DNA of 5,914 nt. It comes from Mageeibacillus sp. UBA3781. Its GTDB lineage: Bacteria > Bacillota > Clostridia > Saccharofermentanales > Saccharofermentanaceae. The notes under the pieces were generated by a model. It was not told the origin of the DNA and made no database searches. It was given only the letters and a program-made list of their open reading frames with translations. The stretch spans positions 1 to 5,914 of the forward strand of contig DFFH01000056.1 in the NCBI GenBank assembly GCA_002368805.1, written 5' to 3'. Below, in pieces: positions 1 through 5,620 of this stretch. Position 1 is the first letter of the stretch; each line of letters starts with the position of its first letter. The position numbers and the translations under genes are program-made.

Positions 1-1073
1 CTCCACTGGAAATACTGCACCGAGTCCGACCCGCAGGCCACCGCCTGTAGCGAGAACTGCTCGTGGACTTTCGGTCTTTTCAGCTTGTTATATTCCGACC
101 AGTTGACGCTTCCCGGACAGCTCTCCATCAGAAGGAACGGCTTGTCCTTCCTAAGTCCCCGCATGATCGCGTGGTCAAAGGCACCTTCGATCATGGTATC
201 TTCGTAGCTTTCCCAGTCGTTATGCATAAGCGGATAGCTGTCCCAGGAGATCACATCGAGTTCTTTTGCCAGAACACGGTAATCGATGTCGTAGAACCGC
301 TTCATGAGATTGGTCGTGATCGGGACATCTTTCTTCTTCGAGCCCTCCCGGATGGCGCGGATCTCGGCTCTCGTATAGTCCGCGAAGTTCCATGTGGTGA
401 ATCGCCGCCAGTCCAGCTTATGTCCCATAATGGCGATCTGCCCGTTGGCATAAGGCGGTTCTACCTCTTCAAAAGCACTGTACCTCGCGCTCCAGAATGT
501 GGCCCACCATTCGTGATTAAGTTTCTCTATATCCCCGTCGTAGCGCTTCCGGAGGAAGTCCTGAAACTTCGCTTTACACAGGTCGCAGAAGCATTCGCCG
601 CCGAATTCATTGGAGATATGCCATGCCAGAAGTCCCGGATGATCGCCGACTTCTTCTGCCAGTTTTCTGTTAATGATGCCTACCTTCTCACGATAGACTT
701 CGGAAGACATGCAGTGGTTGTGGCGAAGGCCATGTCGTCTTCTGATACCCATGTCATCGACGCGCATGACCTCCGGATACTTACTGTCCAGCCACGCCGG
801 GCGCGCGGCAGAAGGCGTTGCCAGGATCGTATAGATCCCGTTTTCATAGAGATGGTCCATGATCTCATGAAGCCACTCCAGATGGAACTCGCCTTCTTTC
901 GGCTCATACATGGCCCAGGAAAACACACCGAGGGTCGCTTCGTTGACTCCGGCCTGCTTCATGTACTTGATGTCTTTTTCCAGGATATCGGGCCGGTCCA
1001 GCCATTGATCCGGATTATAATCTCCACCATGAATGATTTTCCCGATTGGCTTTCCAAAAGCATATTCCGACAT
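1..1073 (-). CDS. Glycoside hydrolase family 42 beta-galactosidase, N-terminal part (cut by left window edge)
   Basis: The reading frame is open to the left edge and shows 357 residues, about half of a usual GH42 enzyme (roughly 650-700 residues). The visible part is the catalytic TIM barrel. It begins with the family-typical HGGDYNPDQW (residues 15-24), then ATLGVFSWAMYEPKEG (46-61). The predicted acid/base is E156 in WHISNEFGG and the predicted nucleophile is E317 in LLMESCPGSVNW. C121, C161, C163 and C166 match the spacing of the four-cysteine zinc site known from thermophilic GH42 enzymes. There is no signal peptide, so the enzyme should be cytoplasmic and hydrolyse beta-galactosides imported from outside. 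The start at 1073 is preferred over an in-frame ATG at 1088 because GGAGGG lies 7 bases before 1073. The gene follows the double-GNAT gene by 65 bases and is probably last, or near last, in the same transcript. Family assignment is secure; the exact galactoside is not. Confidence 0.93.
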   Translation of the reverse strand, partial: MSEYAFGKPIGKIIHGGDYNPDQWLDRPDILEKDIKYMKQAGVNEATLGVFSWAMYEPKEGEFHLEWLHEIMDHLYENGIYTILATPSAARPAWLDSKYPEVMRVDDMGIRRRHGLRHNHCMSSEVYREKVGIINRKLAEEVGDHPGLLAWHISNEFGGECFCDLCKAKFQDFLRKRYDGDIEKLNHEWWATFWSARYSAFEEVEPPYANGQIAIMGHKLDWRRFTTWNFADYTRAEIRAIREGSKKKDVPITTNLMKRFYDIDYRVLAKELDVISWDSYPLMHNDWESYEDTMIEGAFDHAIMRGLRKDKPFLLMESCPGSVNWSEYNKLKRPKVHEQFSLQAVACGSDSVQYFQW

Positions 1074-1080
1074 ATCCGCG

Positions 1081-1086
1081 CCCTCC
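1081..1086 (-). promoter_or_regulatory. Ribosome binding site choosing the GH42 start
   Basis: On the minus strand GGAGGG stands 7 bases upstream of the ATG at 1073. The other in-frame ATG (1088) overlaps this site and has no purine-rich sequence before it, so translation very likely starts at 1073. Confidence 0.75.
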
Positions 1087-1138
1087 ATTATATGTATCCC
1101 CGCGTCCGCTGATCGGTCAGGGGTCATTATTTCCCGAG

Positions 1139-2218
1139 TTACACCGGCATCTTCTCCATATACACGAACACCAGCTCATCGGTGATCTTTTTCTCGTCGA
1201 AGATCTTGTAGCCGAGTTTCTCGTATAGTCTAATATTATCCACACTTCTCGTGCTGGTAAAGAGTTCGTAGCGTGTATCGACATAGTAGCGCTCGATCTC
1301 CCGGAGAAGCTTGCTGCCGTAGCCTTTGCCGCGGAAGTCCGGATGCACCATGAGTCTGCCGATATAGGCAGTCTTATCCTTGGCATAGGAGCGGACGGAT
1401 CCGATGATTCTACCGTCCTCGGAAACCATCTTCAGGACGATGCCGTTTGCAAACTCTTCTTCCAGTTCAGAGAGCGTCTCCTTCAGCGGCGGAATATCCT
1501 CATTCCCGAAAAGCGCCGCCTCGCTCTGGTATGCGAGATACTGAAGATCCAGGATCTCTTTCAGATCTTCTTTCTCTGCCCGCACCACATCCGGCCGGAT
1601 ATAATACACCAGGTTGATGCGCACTTCATGGCGCGCGATATCGAAGTTTCCGTAGCAGCAGCTGTCGATACCCATGAGCCGGAAGCCCTGGCTTTTATAG
1701 AAAGCGATAGCGTGAAGATTGCAGCTCTGGGTCTCCAGCATAATGGCACGCCGCCCGTCCCGCATGGCCTTTTCCTTCACGAGATTCATCAGTCTCGTGG
1801 CGATGCCCTGACGGTGCAGTTCATCCGCCACCCACACTTCGGTGACCAGAAGGCGGTTGCTCCATTCCTCCGGACAGCACTCGATGCAGGCGAGAAGCTT
1901 CTTCTTCGGCGCGGGTTTCTCGTCATCTGCCGCACTTTTTTCATCCGAAACATTTGCGCCCTCGCAAGCCTCGACCGGTTCTTCTCCGATGATGCCCCAG
2001 GCTTCGGCACCGGGCCAGTAATCCGGATAAAGCCCATCCACGAAATCCGGCTCATGTAATACCGGTTCATCGAATTTCTTCATGACCATATCCACATGGA
2101 ATGAATCCGCATCCTCACGGATCTCTACGTCGAAGTACCCTTCTGTCGTGTAGCGCATCGGGACCGGCGTTCCTTTCCACTCCTCTTTCGGAAGCGGAAC
2201 GATCTCATATGTATTCAT
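1139..2218 (-). CDS. Double GNAT N-acetyltransferase: streptothricin-acetyltransferase-like domain fused to a second GNAT domain
   Basis: This 359-residue protein holds two acetyl-CoA-dependent transferase domains. The first (about 1-208) has the acetyl-CoA loop HRQGIA (135-140), then IMLETQSCNLHAIAFYKSQGF and the tail DSCCYGNFD...VYYI. That region resembles Sat-type streptothricin acetyltransferases (LETQ-x3-NL-x-A..FY, YSNFP..YYK in Sat4), but the match shows kinship, not substrate. The second (about 209-359) has RLMVHPDFRGKGYGSKLL (289-305) with the R296-x-x-G299-x-G301 loop, then NIRLYEKLGY. A hydrophilic low-complexity stretch (about 82-107, rich in D, E, A, P, K) interrupts the first domain just before the strand LLACIECCPEEW. 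Start: AAAGGAG (2227-2233) lies 8 bases before the ATG; stop TAA. It follows the GNAT-nitroreductase gene by 75 bases. Likely cytoplasmic and soluble; the acceptors could be an antibiotic, a polyamine-like metabolite or a protein amino group. Confidence 0.9.
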   Translation of the reverse strand: MNTYEIVPLPKEEWKGTPVPMRYTTEGYFDVEIREDADSFHVDMVMKKFDEPVLHEPDFVDGLYPDYWPGAEAWGIIGEEPVEACEGANVSDEKSAADDEKPAPKKKLLACIECCPEEWSNRLLVTEVWVADELHRQGIATRLMNLVKEKAMRDGRRAIMLETQSCNLHAIAFYKSQGFRLMGIDSCCYGNFDIARHEVRINLVYYIRPDVVRAEKEDLKEILDLQYLAYQSEAALFGNEDIPPLKETLSELEEEFANGIVLKMVSEDGRIIGSVRSYAKDKTAYIGRLMVHPDFRGKGYGSKLLREIERYYVDTRYELFTSTRSVDNIRLYEKLGYKIFDEKKITDELVFVYMEKMPV

Positions 2219-2238
2219 TTTCTTAACTCCTTTATCTC

Positions 2239-2257
2239 GGCGCCTCTTTTAGACGCC
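2239..2257 (-). other. Small imperfect hairpin just upstream of the double-GNAT ribosome binding site
   Basis: GGCG and CGCC arms with an A/C mismatch and two further pairs enclose a five-base loop, in the 75-base gap between two genes. On the transcript it ends a few bases before AAAGGAG. No U run follows, so it is not a standard terminator. It might modulate translation or mRNA stability, or be chance. Confidence 0.2.
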
Positions 2258-2293
2258 CATGCCGGACATTTTCAAAAGCTGCAGGAGCCGCCG

Positions 2294-3271
2294 TCATGAC
2301 CAGCGGTTAAACTTCACGCGCTCGGAGAAAGCTTTCTTACTCGGCGCATGGAAATCATCCAGTGCTTTTCCCACGGGAAGGATACAGACGACGTCGTACT
2401 CTTCCGGCACATGAAGGATCGCACCGATCTTATCGCAGATCCTATCCTCGTCCGTGATATGCCCCTCGTACCAGCAGCTCTGATAGCCCAGTTCCACGAT
2501 GGCCAGAAGCATATTCTCGATGGCCGCGGAATAATCCTGGATCGCGAAACAGCGGTCGCGGTACGCATTGATCCGGCGCGTCAGGACAACGATCATGGCC
2601 GGCGCCGTCTGGGCCACCGGCGGATCCAGCACTCCCTTGATTTGATCCAGCACTTCTTCGTCATCCACGATCACCACATCCGTGGTCTGCTTATTGCACC
2701 CGGACGGGGCGTCGATGCCCGCCGAAGCAATCGCTCTGAGGTCCTCTTCCGGCACTTTTTCCTCGGCAAAAGCACCTCTATAGCTGTGTCTTGTGGCGAT
2801 GGTCCCAAGAGCACTTCTAAGTCCCATGATATAGATCTGGCACGGATTTGCCTCATCCCAGACACTCTCGATGACTTCCATTTCCTTAAAGCCCAGGCTC
2901 TTATAGAACGCATTCGTGATGTCATAATCCGCGTACATGCCTTCCTTCACGGTCTTGACCTGGATGAAGGAAAATCCTTCTCTTACCGCATAGTCCTTCG
3001 CCGCGGCGAAAAGACGGCGGCCGTAGCCTTTTCTATGGCAGGTCTTAAGAACACCCATCACGGCCAGTTCCATGGTGGCATTGCCCGTCTGCTTCAGGCA
3101 GAGGAACCCCACAGGCTTAGCCTCTTCACAGGCCGCCCAGAATGGCCAGTCCACGCATTCACGGATGTATTGCTCTCTACTTTCTTCGACCTCAAACCAC
3201 TCCGGAAGCGCCTCCAGGATCGCGCGGGTGATCGCCTTTTTCTCATTTGTATCAGTAATAAATCGGATCAT
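2294..3271 (-). CDS. GNAT acetyltransferase fused to an FMN nitroreductase
   Basis: This 325-residue protein joins two enzyme classes with almost no linker. Residues 1-150 form a GNAT domain: MELAVMGVL strand, acetyl-CoA loop H79-R-K-G82-Y-G84, then YDITNAFYKSLGF and WDEANPCQIYIMGL. Residues about 155-325 form a nitroreductase domain: IATRHSYRGAF (158-168, the R-x-S-x-R FMN-phosphate motif), DAPSGCNKQ (187-195), QDYSAAIENMLLAIVELGYQSCWY (245-268) and a final strand ending ILPVGKA. At about 170 residues that domain is near the short end of the family. Nitroreductases use FMN and NAD(P)H to reduce nitro groups, quinones or related electrophiles; GNATs acetylate amines. Start: GGAGG (3279-3283) with 7-base spacing; stop TGA. 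It sits 45 bases after the Nudix-APH gene. No break lies between the domains, so the fusion is real at sequence level. Substrates are unknown. Confidence 0.9.
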   Translation of the reverse strand: MIRFITDTNEKKAITRAILEALPEWFEVEESREQYIRECVDWPFWAACEEAKPVGFLCLKQTGNATMELAVMGVLKTCHRKGYGRRLFAAAKDYAVREGFSFIQVKTVKEGMYADYDITNAFYKSLGFKEMEVIESVWDEANPCQIYIMGLRSALGTIATRHSYRGAFAEEKVPEEDLRAIASAGIDAPSGCNKQTTDVVIVDDEEVLDQIKGVLDPPVAQTAPAMIVVLTRRINAYRDRCFAIQDYSAAIENMLLAIVELGYQSCWYEGHITDEDRICDKIGAILHVPEEYDVVCILPVGKALDDFHAPSKKAFSERVKFNRWS

Positions 3272-3316
3272 CAGAAAACCTCCAATTACGGCATTTGTAA
3301 CATTATTATTCTGTCT

Positions 3317-4681
3317 TCAGAAGAGCTCGTCCAGCAGGATAAAGTATCGGATCTTCTCCCAGTCCGGCTCTATTCCCAGCTCCTCGAAAAGCACTTCCGG
3401 CCGGATGTCCGGATAGACCTTCCCGCCCCACATTCCGTCGGCGTTATGCTTTAAGCTCCGGTAGCAAAGCGCGATGTCCATCCACTTATCGCCGGCTCCG
3501 GTGTTTCCAAGGTCGATGAGTCCGCTGAGTTTTCCGTCCTTGATAAAAACATTCGGCAGGCAGAAATCTCCGTGCGACAATACCGGCTCATAGGAAGGCT
3601 TGTTCTCCTTAAGCCAGGAAAGAAGCTCCTCCGCATCTTTAAATCCACCTTCACCGAAGGTCTCCGGTTCCGTATCGCTCAGATCCACCAGATCGTTTCG
3701 CACCCGATACTCCGCCTCTGCAAGAACGGTATCGATGTCCGTCTTTCTCGGACAGTCGGAGATATCGATGCTCCAGAGACGCTTCAGTGCATCGGAAAGG
3801 ACCGGGATCATCTCTTTCGGATGCTCCATATAGTATGGATCGCAGGCCACGGCGCCCTCGATTCTACTCATAAGAAGATATCTGTATTTCTCATCTTTCT
3901 CGTAGGCCAGGACCTCCGGAACAGGAAGCTTTCCTTTAAGCCAGCGCATCACCTCGACGGTCTTATCCTGATCCTCCCAAAACGCCGCTTCTCTCGCGCC
4001 GGCCGGATCTGCGTCCGGGCTGTTCTCCGGGCCGCTTTCCGGGCTGTTCTCCGAGCCGCTTTCCGGGCTGTTCTCCAGAATCCGCGGTTCGCACTTCAGA
4101 ACGAATTCATCAAAGAGAAATATCTTCGATCCGGACTTGCCCAGATCGTCGATCCGGAAATCTTTGCCGGATACTTTCTCCCGGATGCTCTCCGGAAGCT
4201 CCGAAAGAAGGATCTCCTGGAGCGCTGTGTATTCGCGATAATACATACCTCTACGCATCTCGTCCGTGCCGTCATAGTCCGCATGAGTAGAAAAGATCGA
4301 AAGGATCTCTCCAAGAGAAATCCACCTGGGCTCCATGCCGGCTTCGATCTCCCGATCGGTCAGATGACGCGCGGTCTCGCCGACAACTTCCGCCAGGAAG
4401 TACTTGTTCAGCCACTTACAGTCTTCGTAGTATTCGTCGATCTGAAGCACACAGGGAGAGGATCGGATCACGACGCCGCACTCCTCGGCCACTTCCCGAA
4501 TCACACACTCTTCATCTGTCTCATTTTCCTCGAGACCGCCACCCGGAAGCATCCACTGATCGTTCTTCGTCTCATAGGACATCAGGATCTTCCCGTCCCT
4601 GATGATCACGGCACGGCAGCCTGTCCGGCACTTCGTCCAGTTACCGAAATAGTTGTCTCCAATTATGTCTAGTATCTTCAT
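3317..4681 (-). CDS. Nudix hydrolase fused to an APH(3')-type aminoglycoside phosphotransferase
   Basis: This 454-residue protein has an N-terminal Nudix domain (about 1-160) with a complete box from G48 to V70: G-x5-E54-x7-R62-E-V-A-E66-E67-C-G-V. Nudix enzymes cleave nucleoside diphosphates linked to another moiety. Residues about 162-454 are an aminoglycoside-kinase fold closely resembling APH(3')-IIIa: GKSGSKIFLF nucleotide loop, VLK with K196 (ATP lysine), GKLPVPEVL, WSIDISDCP, catalytic HGDFCLPN (D372, N377), IDLGNTGAGDKWMDIA (D390) and the family's terminal ILLDELF. The kinase is complete at both ends. Between K196 and helix C there is an insertion with an eight-residue repeat (about 203-226), and the conserved helix-C glutamate seems to be T241. 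There is no methionine with a ribosome site between the domains, so they are made as one chain. Start: AGGA at 4686-4689, only 4 bases before the ATG. Phosphorylation of an aminoglycoside 3'-OH is possible but unproven. Confidence 0.9.
   Translation of the reverse strand: MKILDIIGDNYFGNWTKCRTGCRAVIIRDGKILMSYETKNDQWMLPGGGLEENETDEECVIREVAEECGVVIRSSPCVLQIDEYYEDCKWLNKYFLAEVVGETARHLTDREIEAGMEPRWISLGEILSIFSTHADYDGTDEMRRGMYYREYTALQEILLSELPESIREKVSGKDFRIDDLGKSGSKIFLFDEFVLKCEPRILENSPESGSENSPESGPENSPDADPAGAREAAFWEDQDKTVEVMRWLKGKLPVPEVLAYEKDEKYRYLLMSRIEGAVACDPYYMEHPKEMIPVLSDALKRLWSIDISDCPRKTDIDTVLAEAEYRVRNDLVDLSDTEPETFGEGGFKDAEELLSWLKENKPSYEPVLSHGDFCLPNVFIKDGKLSGLIDLGNTGAGDKWMDIALCYRSLKHNADGMWGGKVYPDIRPEVLFEELGIEPDWEKIRYFILLDELF
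4017..4076. repeat. Tandem 24-bp minisatellite, 2.5 copies, inside the APH kinase domain
   Basis: Units at 4017-4040 and 4041-4064 differ at a single base (4030 against 4054, G/A), and a half unit at 4065-4076 is identical over 12 bases. In protein this gives the octad ENSPESG(S/P) twice, then ENSPDADP (residues about 203-226). The repeat length is a multiple of three, so copy-number changes keep the frame. It lies in the loop between the ATP-lysine strand and helix C. Confidence 0.92.
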
Positions 4682-4713
4682 GTTTTCCTATTCTTTCCAT
4701 TCTCAGCCTTCAT
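4678..4713 (-). CDS. Possible 11-codon upstream ORF overlapping the Nudix-APH start (weak)
   Basis: An ATG at 4713 opens MKAENGKNRKT, and its TGA stop overlaps the ATG of the Nudix-APH gene in an ATGA arrangement, the layout used for translational coupling. The short frame begins directly after an inverted repeat and has no recognisable ribosome binding site of its own. It may be chance; its sequence resembles no leader peptide I recognise. Confidence 0.15.
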   Translation of the reverse strand: MKAENGKNRKT

Positions 4714-4737
4714 GATGCGAAACAGTGCTTTTGCATC
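4714..4737. repeat. Inverted repeat (9-base arms) between the deacetylase and Nudix-APH genes
   Basis: Arms GATGCGAAA and TTTTGCATC enclose the six-base loop CAGTGC. Read as plus-strand RNA, one pair is G-U; in the minus-strand transcript the same pair becomes an A-C mismatch, leaving five plus three pairs. Neither side carries a U run, so this is not an ordinary terminator. Possible roles are an operator or an mRNA processing or stability element in the 63-base gap. Function is not visible. Confidence 0.35.
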
Positions 4738-4744
4738 AAAAATC

Positions 4745-5446
4745 TCAGTTGAGAAACTCCGGCGGATCGAAGACGAATCCGTGATCCAGAAGCTTCTGAA
4801 GCAGGGTCTTATAGTACTCCGGCACCAGTTCCTCCGTCTCGTCATGCGCGTGGATCAAAAGAAGATGGCTTCCGTCCTCGTCAGTCAGAAGCGACTTTCC
4901 AAGCTCCGGATTGACCTCCTCCATGCGGGCCAGAATATTCTCCATCGTGACACCGCTGCCCGGACGGATCTCGTACTCAGCGAAATCGAATGTCCAGAAA
5001 GTATCGATATCTTTATCCAGTCCCATCTCTTTCCAGATCGCATACGGGATCTGGGTATCCTTTACTTTATTGAACCCATGCTCCCGAAGGTAGGCCTGCA
5101 GGGCATCCTTATTCTCGCCGCCTTTATCACCATATGGGAAACGGAACGGGCGGTATTTCCGCTCCACGCCGGCGTCCTTGTAGAGCTTATCCAGGAGCTT
5201 CTCCGTCTTCTCGATCTCGGCGATTCCTTCTTCGAGCGTCAGCTTCGAGAAGAAAGGATGTGTGAAGCTGTGGTTACCGACGATCGCGCCTTTCTGCAGC
5301 GCATAGACGGCATTGTCGTAATGCTCCAGGACCCGCTCGCCCCAGGCGAACATCAGGACCGGGATCTTCTTCTCACAAAGATAATCCACGATTGCGCGAG
5401 TATTATTGGAAGCGATATCATCCATCGTCAGAACAGCATGTTTCAT
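4745..5446 (-). CDS. Polysaccharide deacetylase family (NodB homology) protein, cytoplasmic
   Basis: This 233-residue protein is essentially one NodB-type domain. The recognisable motifs in order are LTMDD (6-10, with the D-D pair), HSFTH (59-63, metal histidines), RFPYG (102-106), WTFDF (151-155, motif 4 region) and LLIHAHD (196-202, final histidine motif). The family uses a divalent metal to remove N- or O-acetyl groups from carbohydrates such as chitooligosaccharides, peptidoglycan or small glycosides. There is no signal peptide or membrane anchor, and the domain begins within the first ten residues, so a soluble intracellular substrate is more likely than the cell wall. Start: AAAGGA (5458-5463) lies about 11 bases before the ATG; stop TGA. 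It lies 174 bases after the transporter gene and 63 bases before the Nudix-APH gene, and is probably first in the downstream transcript. The family is clear; the substrate is unknown. Confidence 0.9.
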   Translation of the reverse strand: MKHAVLTMDDIASNNTRAIVDYLCEKKIPVLMFAWGERVLEHYDNAVYALQKGAIVGNHSFTHPFFSKLTLEEGIAEIEKTEKLLDKLYKDAGVERKYRPFRFPYGDKGGENKDALQAYLREHGFNKVKDTQIPYAIWKEMGLDKDIDTFWTFDFAEYEIRPGSGVTMENILARMEEVNPELGKSLLTDEDGSHLLLIHAHDETEELVPEYYKTLLQKLLDHGFVFDPPEFLN

Positions 5447-5476
5447 ATCCGGTACATCCTTTCAAGCATAAGCCAC

Positions 5477-5482
5477 AGTATA
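5477..5482 (-). promoter_or_regulatory. Candidate -10 hexamer for the deacetylase transcript (weak)
   Basis: TATACT on the minus strand would put transcription start near 5470, leaving a short leader that still contains the AAAGGA ribosome site. No good TTGACA-like -35 is found 16-18 bases upstream. A second TATACT at 5526-5531 is an alternative, placed just downstream of the direct repeats. The choice between them is open. Confidence 0.25.
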
Positions 5483-5545
5483 GGAAAATAGTACCAAACC
5501 ACATGCGAAAAGAACAGAGCCCGGAAGTATAACGGGGTCCCTCCG

Positions 5546-5580
5546 AAGAGAAGATCCGACCTAAGAAAGAGAAGATCCGA
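5546..5580. repeat. Perfect 14-bp direct repeat with 21-bp period, possible regulator binding site
   Basis: TCGGATCTTCTCTT (minus strand) occurs at 5567-5580 and again at 5546-5559, both outside any gene. The 21-bp period is two helical turns, so a dimer could contact both copies on one DNA face. The nearer copy would cover the -35 position of a TATACT at 5526-5531. The repeat is seen directly; the regulatory role is inference. Confidence 0.5.
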
Positions 5581-5620
5581 AGATACAAGAACTTCTACAA
5601 AAGCACTGTCACCTTTGTTT

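Noticed and set aside
1086..1088. Alternative GH42 start at the ATG ending at 1088
   Set aside because: No ribosome binding site precedes it, while the ATG at 1073 has GGAGGG at ideal spacing and starts closer to the conserved fold.
1087..1092. Perfect TATAAT on the minus strand before the GH42 gene
   Set aside because: It touches the GGAGGG ribosome site, so transcription from it would start downstream of or within that site, and no -35 hexamer lies at proper spacing. Most likely chance.
63..5491. Long plus-strand open frames opposite almost every minus-strand gene (about 63-1112, 1343-2059, 2348-3454, 3572-4672, 4712-5491)
   Set aside because: They lie antisense to genes with clear conserved enzyme motifs, show no recognisable family of their own, and are explained by the minus-strand genes seldom using TTA, CTA and TCA codons, which leaves the opposite strand free of stops.
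470..5609. 12-mer CAAAAGCACTGT found at 470-481, 5598-5609 and, on the minus strand, 4722-4733
   Set aside because: A shared 12-mer or two is expected by chance in a window of this length on both strands. One copy is inside the GH42 coding sequence, and flanks are not shared.
5597..5618. Hairpin directly after the transporter stop codon as a terminator
   Set aside because: The stem is mostly A-U and G-U pairs and is not followed by a U run, so it does not fit an intrinsic terminator.
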